This document shows positions 51,901 to 61,733 of a DNA stretch of 64,000 nucleotides, piece after piece. How positions within the stretch are numbered: position 1 is the first letter of the stretch; each line of letters begins with the position of its first letter. Below the pieces are notes generated by a model that was given only the letters and a program-made list of their open reading frames with translations, was not told the DNA's origin and ran no database searches. The stretch is from Modestobacter sp. L9-4. Its GTDB lineage: Bacteria > Actinomycetota > Actinomycetes > Mycobacteriales > Geodermatophilaceae. The stretch covers positions 3,410,001-3,474,000 of the forward strand of contig NZ_CP077800.1 of NCBI RefSeq assembly GCF_019112525.1, in the 5' to 3' direction. The translations under genes were made by a program, and so were the position numbers.

Positions 51901-52470
51901 TCAGCCGGCCTGCGCGACCGTGCCCTCGAGCTGGACCCCGGCCGCCCGGAGCTGGTCCAGGGCGGCGGCCGTGGTGGCCTCGGCGACGCCGGCGGTCAGG
52001 TGCAGCAGCACCCGGGTGGAGAGCCCGGCGCCGACGGCGTCCAGGGCGGTGGCCCGCACGCAGTGGTCGGTGGCGATGCCCACCACGTCGACGGCGTCCA
52101 CGTCGTGGGCGCGCAGCCAGTCGGCCAGGCCCTGCCCGTCGTAGGAGCCCTCGAAGCCGGAGTAGGCCGCCGCGTACTCGCCCTTGTCGAAGACCGCCTC
52201 GATCGGCCGCCGGTCCAGGTCGGAGTGCAGCTCGACCCCGGAGGTGCCGACGACGCAGTGCGCCGGCCAGGTGTCCAGGAAGTCCGGGGTGGGGGAGAAG
52301 TGCGCGCCCGGGTCGACGTGGTGGTCCCGGGTGGCGACCACGTGGTCGTAGCCACCCGCGGCGGCGTGGGCGCTGATGGCCCGGGCCACGGCGGTCCCAC
52401 CGTTCACCGCGAGACTGCCGCCCTCGCAGAAGTCGTTCTGCACGTCCACGATCACCAGAGCTCGTGTCAT
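51901..52470 (-). CDS. pncA: Nicotinamidase PncA
   Basis: A 189-residue isochorismatase-fold amidase converting nicotinamide to nicotinate. Catalytic triad: Asp in VDVQNDFCEGG, Lys in FDKGEY, Cys in GIATDHCVRATA; metal ligands in ATRDHHVDPGAHF. Family length. It lies next to pncB on the same strand, so the pair forms the NAD salvage route nicotinamide to nicotinate to nicotinate mononucleotide. serB and pncA stops are 3 bp apart within a small hairpin (GGCTGA-N3-TCAGCC). Confidence 0.95.
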   Translation of the reverse strand: MTRALVIVDVQNDFCEGGSLAVNGGTAVARAISAHAAAGGYDHVVATRDHHVDPGAHFSPTPDFLDTWPAHCVVGTSGVELHSDLDRRPIEAVFDKGEYAAAYSGFEGSYDGQGLADWLRAHDVDAVDVVGIATDHCVRATALDAVGAGLSTRVLLHLTAGVAEATTAAALDQLRAAGVQLEGTVAQAG

Positions 52471-52565
52471 CCACCCATCCTGCCCGGCAGCACCCCGTCC
52501 CCGCGACCGTTCCCGTTCCGCCCGGTCCACGCCGAGGGCAGCGTCCGGTCCCCGGCAGCGCCCTG

Positions 52566-52629
52566 CGAACGGCAGCGAGTCCGGCCCCCGCACCGAGTGT
52601 GCGAGGCGTGGGGGCAGGGGGGTCCCTCG
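52566..52629 (-). repeat. Diverged palindromic repeat copy R6
   Basis: On the minus strand it directly follows the pncB stop codon: CGAGGGACCCCCCTGCCCCC, then CTCGCACACTCGGTGCGGGGGCC. The order of conserved blocks matches the family, but the outer arms are degraded. Confidence 0.6.
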
Positions 52630-53922
52630 TCAGGCCGTGACGGTGTCGATCGCCGGCTCGCCGCGGGAGAGCGACCAGGCCTCGGCCGGCAGCGTGACCC
52701 GCACCCGCTCGTGCACCGCCCGGGCGGCGGCCAGCGTCTGCGCCGGGCTCCTCGGGTCGACCACCTCGCCACCGCGCACCAGGGGCACGAGCAGCTCCCG
52801 GTCGTGCGGGGCCGCGGTCACCGTCCCGGGGGTGACGACCTCGGCGGTCGCCGTCCCGTCGGCGTCGTGCCGCCGGACGGCGGACTTGCGGCCTCCCACC
52901 GAGCGCTTGCCCTCGGAGTTCTTGGCCACCGGGACGCCGTCCCGCTCGACCAGCTTGTAGACCATCCCGACGGTGGGGGAGCCCGACCCGGTGACCAGCG
53001 ACGTGCCCACCCCGTACCCGTCGACCGGGGCGACGGCAAGGGCGGCGATCGCGTACTCGTCGAGGTCACTGGTGACGATGACCCGGGTGGCCGTGTTGCC
53101 CAGGGAGTCCAGCAGCTCGCGCGCCCGGGTGGCCTCGATCGCCAGGTCGCCGGAGTCCAGCCGGACCGCACCCAGCTGCGGTCCGGCGACCTCGACCGCC
53201 GTCCGGATGCCCTGCTCGGTGTCGTAGGTGTCGACCAGCAGCGTCGTCCCGGTGCCCAGGGTGGCCAGCTGTGCCCGGAAGGCGGCGGCCTCGTCGTCGT
53301 GCAGCAGGGTGAAGGCGTGCGCGCTGGTGCCGGTCGTCGGGATGCCGTACCGGGCCCCGGCGGCCAGGTTCGACGTCGCGGAGAACCCGACCAGGGCCGC
53401 GGCCCGGGCGGCGGCCACGGCGGACTCCTCGTGCGTACGCCGTGAGCCCATCTCGATGCACGGGCGGCCTGCGGCGGCACCGATCATCCGGGCGCCGGCC
53501 GCGGCGATGGCGCTGTCGTGGTTGAGGATCGACAGCGCGAGGGTCTCCAGCAGCACGGCCTGCCCGAACGGCGCCCGCACGGTGAGCACCGGCGAGCCGG
53601 GGAAGTAGACGTCGCCCTCGGCGTAGCCGTCGACGTCCCCGGTGAACCGGAAGGCGGCCAGGTGGTCCAGCAGCCGCGGGTCGTCGATGCCCTGGTTGGC
53701 CAGTGCCGCGAGCTCCGCGTCGCCGAAGCGGAAGTCCGGCAGCGCCTCCAGCAGGCGGCCGGTGCCGGCGAGGACCCCGTAGCGGCGGCCGTGCGGCAGG
53801 CGGCGGGCGAACACCTCGAAGACGCAGTCGCGCTCCGCGGTGCCGTCGGCCAGGGCGGCCGCGAGCATCGTCAGCTCGTAGCGGTCGGTGAGCAGCGCGG
53901 GGCTGAGCGGGCTCGGCGACAT
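52630..53922 (-). CDS. pncB: Nicotinate phosphoribosyltransferase PncB
   Basis: A 430-residue NAPRTase joining nicotinate and PRPP. Seen: LTDRYELTMLAAAL at the N-terminus, EMGSRRTHEESAVAAAR, phosphate-binding VRLDSGDL and the catalytic-domain SDLDEYAIAAL, GVGTSLVTG and VYKLVERDG. Starts ATG 53922, with a TATCGT -10-like element on the minus strand at 53931-53936. Only 63 bp separate it from clpS on the other strand, as in mycobacteria (Rv1330c/Rv1331). Confidence 0.95.
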   Translation of the reverse strand: MSPSPLSPALLTDRYELTMLAAALADGTAERDCVFEVFARRLPHGRRYGVLAGTGRLLEALPDFRFGDAELAALANQGIDDPRLLDHLAAFRFTGDVDGYAEGDVYFPGSPVLTVRAPFGQAVLLETLALSILNHDSAIAAAGARMIGAAAGRPCIEMGSRRTHEESAVAAARAAALVGFSATSNLAAGARYGIPTTGTSAHAFTLLHDDEAAAFRAQLATLGTGTTLLVDTYDTEQGIRTAVEVAGPQLGAVRLDSGDLAIEATRARELLDSLGNTATRVIVTSDLDEYAIAALAVAPVDGYGVGTSLVTGSGSPTVGMVYKLVERDGVPVAKNSEGKRSVGGRKSAVRRHDADGTATAEVVTPGTVTAAPHDRELLVPLVRGGEVVDPRSPAQTLAAARAVHERVRVTLPAEAWSLSRGEPAIDTVTA

Positions 53923-53973
53923 GGACGCAGACGATAGGTGGCCGGTGTCCGCGCCGCCCGGGGGGAGTCGTCC

Positions 53974-53985
53974 TAGAGTGATCAC
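53974..53985 (+). promoter_or_regulatory. Leaderless promoter -10 (clpS)
   Basis: TAGAGT at 53974-53979, 6 nt, then the clpS GTG at 53986. The divergent pncB promoter lies in the same 63-bp gap. Confidence 0.5.
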
Positions 53986-54282
53986 GTGGCCGGACCGCTC
54001 GCGCCGGTGTGGACGCCGGAGACCGTCAGCCGGGAGGAGTCCGACCTCGACCGCCCCTGGGTGACCGTGGTGTGGGACGACCCGGTGAACCTGATGACCT
54101 ACGTGACCTTCGTGCTGCAGGAGCTGTTCGGCTACGACGAGGCCACCGCCACGAAGCTGATGCTGCAGGTGCACCACGAGGGCAAGGCGGTCGTCAGCTC
54201 CGGTCCGCGGGAGCGGATGGAGCACGACACGAACCGGCTGCACGCCTACGGCCTGTGGGCCACCTACCAGAAGGACGCGTGA
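53986..54282 (+). CDS. clpS: ATP-dependent Clp protease adaptor ClpS
   Basis: A 98-residue adaptor that brings N-degron substrates to the Clp unfoldase. Core motifs: [18 protein letters not shown] (binding pocket Asp and Asn-Leu-Met), [13 protein letters not shown], and [16 protein letters not shown] at the end. Leaderless GTG start. The next gene begins 4 bp after its stop, giving the conserved clpS-DUF2017 pair. Confidence 0.95.
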   Translation: MAGPLAPVWTPETVSREESDLDRPWVTVVWDDPVNLMTYVTFVLQELFGYDEATATKLMLQVHHEGKAVVSSGPRERMEHDTNRLHAYGLWATYQKDA

Positions 54283-54286
54283 CGGC

Positions 54287-54784
54287 GTGAGGCCCTTCCG
54301 GCGCAAGGGTGAGGTCCTGGTGGCCAAGCTGGCGGCGGCCGAGGTGGGCATCGTGGGCCTGCTGCTCGACCAGCTCGAGCAGCTGCTGGCCGCGGACCCC
54401 GACGACATCGGGGGCGACCCGGTGGTCGAGCGGCTGCTGCCCCCCGGCCACGTCGGCGACCCCGAGATCGCCGCCGACTACCGCGACCTGACCGAGGCCG
54501 GGCTGCGCAGCGGCAAGGCCGACGACCTGGCCCTGGTGCGGGCGACCCTGCCCCTCGACGGCGGGGAGGTGCGGCTGGACGCCGACCAGGCCCGCGCCTG
54601 GCTGCGCACCACCAACGACCTGCGGCTCGCGCTGGGCACCCGGCTCGGGATCACCGCCGAGTCCGAGCCGCCGGCCGACCCGTTCGGAGACGAGGGGTCC
54701 CAGCTGGCCGTCTACCACTGGCTCACCGCCGTGCAGGGCTCGCTGATCGACGCGCTGGTCGCCGGCCGCGGCGGCCGGAGATGA
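54287..54784 (+). CDS. DUF2017 domain-containing protein
   Basis: A 165-residue protein of the actinobacterial DUF2017 family, always found with clpS (Rv1332 in M. tuberculosis). Recognised from the F-R-R-K start, EVGIVGLLLDQLEQLL, DYRDLTEAGLR and YHWLTAVQGSLIDAL. All-helical; function unknown, perhaps linked to Clp proteolysis by its neighbourhood. Its last 62 bp overlap an opposite-strand frame (54723-55079). Confidence 0.88.
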   Translation: MRPFRRKGEVLVAKLAAAEVGIVGLLLDQLEQLLAADPDDIGGDPVVERLLPPGHVGDPEIAADYRDLTEAGLRSGKADDLALVRATLPLDGGEVRLDADQARAWLRTTNDLRLALGTRLGITAESEPPADPFGDEGSQLAVYHWLTAVQGSLIDALVAGRGGRR

Positions 54785-55079
54785 GCAGCAGCAGGGCCGC
54801 CACGAGCATGTCGGCGGCGAAGAACACGTAGACCAGGCTCGGCAACGTCCGGTGCCGTAGCAGCCCGCCGATGCAGGCCACCAGGGTCACGCCGGACAGT
54901 GCGAGCAGGAGCAGCAGCCCCAGCAGCCGGCCCAGCACCAGCAGGGCCAGCTCCACCCGGTCGACGCGCTCGGACAGGCTGGACCGCCCGGAGCGGTCCC
55001 GCACCCGGCGGACGCCCAGGACCAGGGCGGGCACCGGCAGCAGGAGCACTCCCGCCACCATCACGGCCTCGACCACCAC
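54723..55079 (-). CDS. Small hypothetical membrane protein
   Basis: A 118-residue frame with three hydrophobic stretches (VVEAVMVAGVLLLPVPALVLG; LLVLGRLLGLLLLLALSGVTLVA; SLVYVFFAADMLVAALLLLI) and a basic tail. No family recognised. It fills the gap between DUF2017 and mec on the minus strand and overlaps the DUF2017 3' end by 62 bp. The helical pattern and GTG start make a real gene likely but not sure. Mycobacteria have a different gene (Rv1333) in this place. Confidence 0.55.
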   Translation of the reverse strand: MVVEAVMVAGVLLLPVPALVLGVRRVRDRSGRSSLSERVDRVELALLVLGRLLGLLLLLALSGVTLVACIGGLLRHRTLPSLVYVFFAADMLVAALLLLISGRRGRRPARRSASPARR

Positions 55080-55178
55080 GGTGCCCGACGTTAGCGGTCC
55101 GGCCCCGCGCCGTGACCGGCAGCAGCCGCCGGGTCACCCGCCCGGGAGGGGAGCGGACCGGTCCGCCGGGGCGCGGCC

Positions 55179-55190
55179 TAGACTGCACCC
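55179..55190 (+). promoter_or_regulatory. Leaderless promoter -10 (mec)
   Basis: TAGACT at 55179-55184, 6 nt, then the GTG at 55191. Confidence 0.5.
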
Positions 55191-55664
55191 GTGCTGCGCA
55201 TCGACCGCGCGACCTACGACGCCATCGTGGCCCACTCGCGCCGGGACCACCCGGACGAGGCCTGTGGCGTCGTCGCCGGTCCCGAGGGCAGTGACCGGCC
55301 CGAGCGGCACATCCCGATGCTGAACGCGGCCCGCTCGCCCACGTTCTACGAGTTCGACAGCGCGGACCTCCTGCGGCTCTACCGCGACATGGACGACCGC
55401 GACGAGGTCCCGGTCGTCATCTACCACTCGCACACCGCCACCGAGGCCCGCCCCTCGCGCACCGACATCAGCTACGCCTCCGAGCCCGAGGCGCACTACG
55501 TCCTGGTGTCCACCCGCGAGCACGGCACGCAGACCGGTCTGGCCGGTGACGACGTCGAGTTCCGGAGCTTCCGGATCGTCGACGGTCAGGTCACCGAGGA
55601 GGACGTCGACGTCGTCGAGTCCTACCTGTTCGGCCACTCGCCGACCACCGTCGTCTACGAGTAA
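55191..55664 (+). CDS. mec: JAMM/MPN+ metallopeptidase Mec (CysO-cysteine peptidase)
   Basis: A 157-residue JAMM zinc peptidase. The catalytic Glu lies in DEACGVV near residue 23 and the zinc motif is YHSHTATEARPSRTDI (His-x-His ... Ser-x-x-Asp). In M. tuberculosis the orthologue releases cysteine from the CysO-Cys adduct. Followed by cysO and cysM, the same order as there. Its role here may include trimming the C-terminal Cys of CysO. Confidence 0.93.
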   Translation: MLRIDRATYDAIVAHSRRDHPDEACGVVAGPEGSDRPERHIPMLNAARSPTFYEFDSADLLRLYRDMDDRDEVPVVIYHSHTATEARPSRTDISYASEPEAHYVLVSTREHGTQTGLAGDDVEFRSFRIVDGQVTEEDVDVVESYLFGHSPTTVVYE

Positions 55665-55725
55665 GGACCCCCTCGCCCCCCACGACGCGCTCCGCGCGCC
55701 GCGGGGCCCCGCGAGGAGGCCGGCC
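55665..55725 (+). repeat. Palindromic repeat copy R7
   Basis: Starts at the base after the mec stop codon: GGACCCCCTCGCCCCCCACG, then CGCGCTCCGCGCGCCGCGGGG and GCGAGGAGGCC. It separates mec from cysO by most of their 163-bp gap. Confidence 0.8.
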
Positions 55726-55827
55726 GCCGGAATCGGCGGGTGCGGCCTGGCGTTCCTCTGCACAGTCGTCACATCCGCGCGCGCTGCGCGCCGTTCGTCA
55801 CCCCGTCACCGAAGGAGCAGCACCCCC

Positions 55828-57828
<2,001 letters not shown>

Positions 57829-57832
57829 CGGC

Positions 57833-57863
57833 CGGCCTCCCCGCTCCACGAGCGGGGAGGCCG
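57833..57863. terminator. 14-bp bidirectional terminator
   Basis: Arms 57833-57846 and 57850-57863 pair perfectly with a CAC loop, between the HAD stop (57828) and the convergent muramidase stop (57874). Confidence 0.85.
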
Positions 57864-57873
57864 ACGCCACCGG

Positions 57874-59781
57874 TCAGTGGTAGAGCGAGGCCCAGAGCGG
57901 ACGGTTGCCGTCGTAGAGGACGACGTTGCCGTCCTCCTGCACGACCAGCCGGTTGTTCGACCCCGACCGCCAGGTGTTGGTGTTCCACAGCGGCCGCCCG
58001 TCGGCGGCGTAGAGCACCAGGTTGCCGTCGCGCTGCAGGTCCAGGTGGGTGCCGGCGTTGACGTAGGTGCCGCTGGACCACACGGCGCGGCCGTTGTCGT
58101 ACTCGACCAGGTTGCCGTCGGGCTGCAGGTCCAGCCGGTAGCGGTAGCCGGGGCTGTGCAGGCTCTGGCCGGGGGTGAGCCCGGCGCCGGCGGTCAGCGT
58201 GTCGCTGCCCGGGGCCCCGTTGCTCCAGACGGCGCGGGTGCCGCTGTAGAGCACCACGTTGCCGTCGTCCTGCACGACCAGCCGGTTGTTCGAGCCGCTG
58301 CCGTAGGTGCCGCTGTTCCACAGCGGGCGCCCGTCGGCGGAGTAGAGCACCAGGTTGCCGTCGGGCTGCAGGTCCAGGTGGACGTTCGCGTAGGGGTAGG
58401 TGCGCGTCGACCACAGCGCCCGGCCGTTGCCGTACTCGACGAGGTTGCCGTCGGCCTGCACGTCCAGGCGGTACTGGAACGAGGGGCTGTGCAGGGTCTG
58501 CCCCGGGGCGAGCGCCGCACCCGAGCTGAGCGTGTCGCTGCCGGGGGCGCCGTTGCTCCACAGCACGCGGGAGCCGTTGGTCAGCACGATGTTGCCGTCG
58601 TCCTGGACGGCGAGCCGGGCGCCGCTGCCACTGCCGTAGGTGCCGGTGCTCCACAGCGGGCGGCCGGCGCCGGAGTAGAGCACCAGGTTGCCGTCGGGCT
58701 GCAGGTCGAGCCGGACCCTGGAGTTGCCGTAGGTGCGGGTCGACCACAGCGCCCGGCCGTTGCCGTACTCGACCAGGTTGCCGTCGGCCTGCACGTCGAG
58801 CCGGTACTGCTGACTGGGCGAGAACAGCGACCGGCCCGTGGCGAGCGTGGCCGGTGCCGTCAGCGGGCCGGAGGTGACCCGCTCGGCCAGTGCGGCCGGG
58901 TCGGTGCCGTTGAACCGGTCGAGGTCGACGGGCGAGTCGACCCCGGCCACCGTGCCGGTCTGGCTGTACTGCCACAGGTCCCAGCTGCTCCACCCGCCGA
59001 AGAGGGTCGGGGCAGGGGCGTCGGTGTAGTTCGCCACCCAGAGCGGGTGGTCGACGAAGGCGGTGGTGCCCCCCATCTTGGTGTTCCAGAAGTCGGGGCT
59101 GCTGTAGATCATCGGCACGATGCCGGTGGTCCGTTGCAGCCGGTCGAGGAACGTCTGCGTCCACAGCGCCAGCTGGGCCGGTGGCAGGTCACCGGTCGCC
59201 TCCAGGTCCACCACGGGCGGCAGGTCGAGGGGCAGTCCCTTGACGGCTGCGGCGAACTGGTCGGCCTGGACGACGGCCGGGTTCTGCGGCCGGGCGAAGA
59301 CGTAGGCGCCGACGGTGAGCCCGGCTGCGTCGGCGCCCTCGACGTCCGCGGTCAGGTTCGGGTTCGTGTAGAGCACCGGCTGGTGGGTGGCGTCGTCGGT
59401 GTAGTACTCGGTGGCCTTCACCACCGCGAACCGCTGGCCACTGGCGGCCACCTCCGCCCAGTCGATGGCTGCGCCGTTCGGGTGCTGGAAGCTGGCGACG
59501 TCGATCCCGGGCAGGGTGGTGGCGGCGACCTCAGCACCTCCGGCCGCCTGCACGGTGGTGCCCGCCGTCGCCGGCACCCGCACCTTCGCGGCCGGCGTGC
59601 GGACGGCGTCCGGGCTGTCGGCGGGCATCATGCTCTCCGCCGGGCCACCGGCGACGGGGCCGGCGGTGTCGGCCCGGGCGGCCGGGGCGGAGGCGAACCC
59701 GGCCCCACCGGCCACCAGGGCGCTGCTGACGGCGAGAGCGGCCAGCAGTGCTGTGCGCGACGGCCGTGATCGGTTGGGCAT
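57874..59781 (-). CDS. Secreted GH25 muramidase with three bulb-lectin modules
   Basis: A 635-residue secreted protein. Residues 1-40 are a Sec signal peptide (TALLAALAVSSALVAGG, then ASAPAARA). Residues about 90-285 are a GH25 lysozyme: PGIDVASFQHP, FAVVKATEYYTD and the catalytic Asp/Glu pair in PPVVDLEATGD, with WDLWQYS at the end. The C-terminal 330 residues are three modules of about 111 residues, each with three QxDGNxVxY-type mannose-binding motifs as in monocot bulb lectins (nine in all; one ends in Thr). The enzyme would cut peptidoglycan after binding a mannose-rich surface. ATG 59781 has GGAG 9 nt upstream; transcribed opposite to murI. Confidence 0.9.
   Translation of the reverse strand: MPNRSRPSRTALLAALAVSSALVAGGAGFASAPAARADTAGPVAGGPAESMMPADSPDAVRTPAAKVRVPATAGTTVQAAGGAEVAATTLPGIDVASFQHPNGAAIDWAEVAASGQRFAVVKATEYYTDDATHQPVLYTNPNLTADVEGADAAGLTVGAYVFARPQNPAVVQADQFAAAVKGLPLDLPPVVDLEATGDLPPAQLALWTQTFLDRLQRTTGIVPMIYSSPDFWNTKMGGTTAFVDHPLWVANYTDAPAPTLFGGWSSWDLWQYSQTGTVAGVDSPVDLDRFNGTDPAALAERVTSGPLTAPATLATGRSLFSPSQQYRLDVQADGNLVEYGNGRALWSTRTYGNSRVRLDLQPDGNLVLYSGAGRPLWSTGTYGSGSGARLAVQDDGNIVLTNGSRVLWSNGAPGSDTLSSGAALAPGQTLHSPSFQYRLDVQADGNLVEYGNGRALWSTRTYPYANVHLDLQPDGNLVLYSADGRPLWNSGTYGSGSNNRLVVQDDGNVVLYSGTRAVWSNGAPGSDTLTAGAGLTPGQSLHSPGYRYRLDLQPDGNLVEYDNGRAVWSSGTYVNAGTHLDLQRDGNLVLYAADGRPLWNTNTWRSGSNNRLVVQEDGNVVLYDGNRPLWASLYH
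57877..58860 (-). repeat. Three tandem coding repeats of about 333 bp
   Basis: The DNA of the three lectin modules is highly alike; for example, the stretch encoding PDGNLVLYS recurs near 58010, 58345 and 58677. This suggests recent in-frame duplication and possible copy-number change. Confidence 0.8.
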
Positions 59782-60080
59782 CGGGGCGTGCTCCAAGGGG
59801 TCGGGCGCGGTCCTGCACTGCGCCGGCGAGGTGCTCGGTGGTCGAGCCGCACAGGTCGGGCGCGGGAGCGGCCGGTGTCCGGGGACGCGATCGTCACACG
59901 GGGAGATGTGAAACGGACTGCTTCGTCTCGACTCGGCTGATCTTCGGCAGGTCCTGACGACCCCGGGGGTCGTGCTTCGTGGCCGGGCACGACGATCCGG
60001 TCGGCACCGCCACTGGCAGGTCGTCGAGGCTCCGCGCTGCTGGGCACCTGTCGGACCCGCTCGCTAGCCTGGCCGACGAG
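59782..60080. other. Divergent region between the muramidase gene and murI
   Basis: No gene seen. It holds TCACA-N8-TGTGA (59894-59911), the short palindrome ACGACCC-N3-GGGTCGT (59957-59973) and a TAGCCT -10-like element at 60065-60070 for murI. Confidence 0.4.
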
Positions 60081-60914
60081 ATGAACAGCCACGCGACGAC
60101 GCCAGGGGCGGATGCGCCCATCGGGATCTTCGACTCCGGGGTCGGCGGGCTCACCGTCGCCCGGGCGGTGCTCGACCAGCTGCCGCACGAGTCGATCCGC
60201 TACGTCGGCGACACCGCGCACAGCCCCTACGGGCCGCTGCCGATCGCCGAGGTTCGCCGGCACTCCCTCGCCGTGATGGACGACCTGGTCGCCGCCGGGG
60301 TGAAGATGCTGGTCATCGCCTGCAACTCCGCCAGCGCCGCCTGCCTGGGCGATGCCCGCGAGCGCTACGACGTGCCGGTCGTGGAGGTGGTGCTGCCGGC
60401 GGTGCGCCGCGCGACGGCCGCCACCCGCACCGGGCGGATCGGGGTGATCGGGACGACGGCGACGATCACCAGCGGCGCCTACGAGGACGCCTTCGCCGCG
60501 GCCCCGCAGGTCACCGTCACCAGTGCGGCCTGCCCCAGCTTCGTCGACTTCGTCGAGCGCGGGACGACCAGCGGCCGGCAGCTGGTCGGGCTGGCGCAGT
60601 CCTACCTGGACCCGCTGCTGGCCGCCGACGTCGACACCGTCGTGCTGGGCTGCACGCACTACCCGCTGCTCACCGGCGTGCTGTCGCTGGTGCTCGGCGA
60701 GGGGGTCACCCTGGTGTCGAGTGCGGAGGAGACGGCCAAGGACGTCTACCGCGTGCTCACCCGCACCGACCTGCTCCGCGATCCCGACGGCCCGCCGCCG
60801 GTGCACCGCTTCCTGGCCACCGGGGACCCGGAGCCCTTCGCCCGGCTCGGCCGGCGCTTCCTCGGCCCCGAGGTCGACGAGGTGCTGCAGGCCGGTCGGG
60901 GGGCGGCGGCGTGA
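60081..60914 (+). CDS. murI: Glutamate racemase MurI
   Basis: A 277-residue cofactor-independent racemase giving D-glutamate for peptidoglycan. Both catalytic Cys are present: VIACNSASA and LGCTHYPLL; substrate loop [13 protein letters not shown] and [11 protein letters not shown] are typical. The ATG at 60081 is followed directly by the fold. It overlaps the next gene by 4 bases (GTGA), the murI-Rv1339-type pair conserved in actinobacteria. Confidence 0.96.
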   Translation: MNSHATTPGADAPIGIFDSGVGGLTVARAVLDQLPHESIRYVGDTAHSPYGPLPIAEVRRHSLAVMDDLVAAGVKMLVIACNSASAACLGDARERYDVPVVEVVLPAVRRATAATRTGRIGVIGTTATITSGAYEDAFAAAPQVTVTSAACPSFVDFVERGTTSGRQLVGLAQSYLDPLLAADVDTVVLGCTHYPLLTGVLSLVLGEGVTLVSSAEETAKDVYRVLTRTDLLRDPDGPPPVHRFLATGDPEPFARLGRRFLGPEVDEVLQAGRGAAA

Positions 60915-61651
60915 GGCTCACCGTCGTCGGGTGCTCCGGCAGCGCCCCGGGGCCGGCGTCCCCGGCGTCCTGCTACCTGGTGGAGCACGAGGAGTTCGCG
61001 CTGCTGCTGGACCTGGGCAGCGGTGCCTTCGGCGCACTCCAGGCGGTCACCGATCCCGGGCTGGTCGACGCCGTCTACCTCAGCCACCTGCACGCCGACC
61101 ACTGCCTGGACGTCGCGCCGTTCGTGGTGTGGCACCGCTACTCGGGGCGCGCGGACGGCCGGACGGTGCCGCTGTTCGCGCCGGTCGGCGCCGACCGCCG
61201 GCTGGCACTGGCCTACGACCCCGACGGCGGGTCGATCGACGACGTGTTCGACGTGACCGCGATCGGTGCCGGGACCTGGCGGCTCGGCCCCTTCGAGGTC
61301 ACGACCGTGCGCACCCAGCACCCCGTCGAGTGCCACGCCGTGCGGCTGAGCGCCGGCGGCCGGTCGCTGGTCTACACCGGCGACACCGGTCCGAGTGCCG
61401 ACGTCGTCGAGCTGGCCCGCGGCGCCGACGTGCTGCTGGCCGAGGCGGCGCACCCCGACGTCCCCGGTCTGCCCGACGGACTGCACCTGACCGGACGGCA
61501 GGCCGGCGAGCACGCCGCCGCGGCCGGGGTGGGCCGGCTGCTCGTCACCCACGTGCCGGCCTGGGTGGACGCCGACGCGCAGCTGGCCGCTGCCCGCGCC
61601 GTCTTCCCGGCCAGCGAGCTCGCCCGGCACGCCGCGGTCTACGACATCTGA
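60911..61651 (+). CDS. MBL-fold hydrolase, Rv1339-like cyclic-nucleotide phosphodiesterase
   Basis: A 246-residue metallo-beta-lactamase-fold enzyme. Metal motif [10 protein letters not shown], then [18 protein letters not shown] and THVPAWVD. Position directly after murI matches Rv1339 of M. tuberculosis, described as an atypical class II cAMP phosphodiesterase, so cyclic nucleotide hydrolysis is the best guess. GTG start overlapping murI's stop. Confidence 0.87.
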   Translation: MRLTVVGCSGSAPGPASPASCYLVEHEEFALLLDLGSGAFGALQAVTDPGLVDAVYLSHLHADHCLDVAPFVVWHRYSGRADGRTVPLFAPVGADRRLALAYDPDGGSIDDVFDVTAIGAGTWRLGPFEVTTVRTQHPVECHAVRLSAGGRSLVYTGDTGPSADVVELARGADVLLAEAAHPDVPGLPDGLHLTGRQAGEHAAAAGVGRLLVTHVPAWVDADAQLAAARAVFPASELARHAAVYDI

Positions 61652-61690
61652 AGGAGGACTCCCGTGCGCCCCGGCACGGGGGCCGAGGGG
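61652..61690 (+). repeat. Short palindromic repeat remnant R9
   Basis: After the stop codon comes AGGAGGACTCCCGTGCGCCC then GGCACGGGGGCC; CCCGTGC pairs with GCACGGG. It looks like a repeat copy with the centre deleted, and can act as a terminator. Confidence 0.5.
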
Positions 61691-61733
61691 TCTGGAGGTT
61701 GCCGCGGTCGCCGGAGCGGGGCACGGTGACCGG

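Noticed and set aside
57877-58860. Regular repeats considered as a CRISPR array or minisatellite.
   Set aside because: The period of about 333 bp encodes lectin modules in frame; no short repeats with unique spacers.
59894-59911. TCACA-N8-TGTGA as a CRP site before the muramidase gene.
   Set aside because: The half-sites are in the wrong order for a CRP site (TGTGA-N6-TCACA) and the spacing differs.
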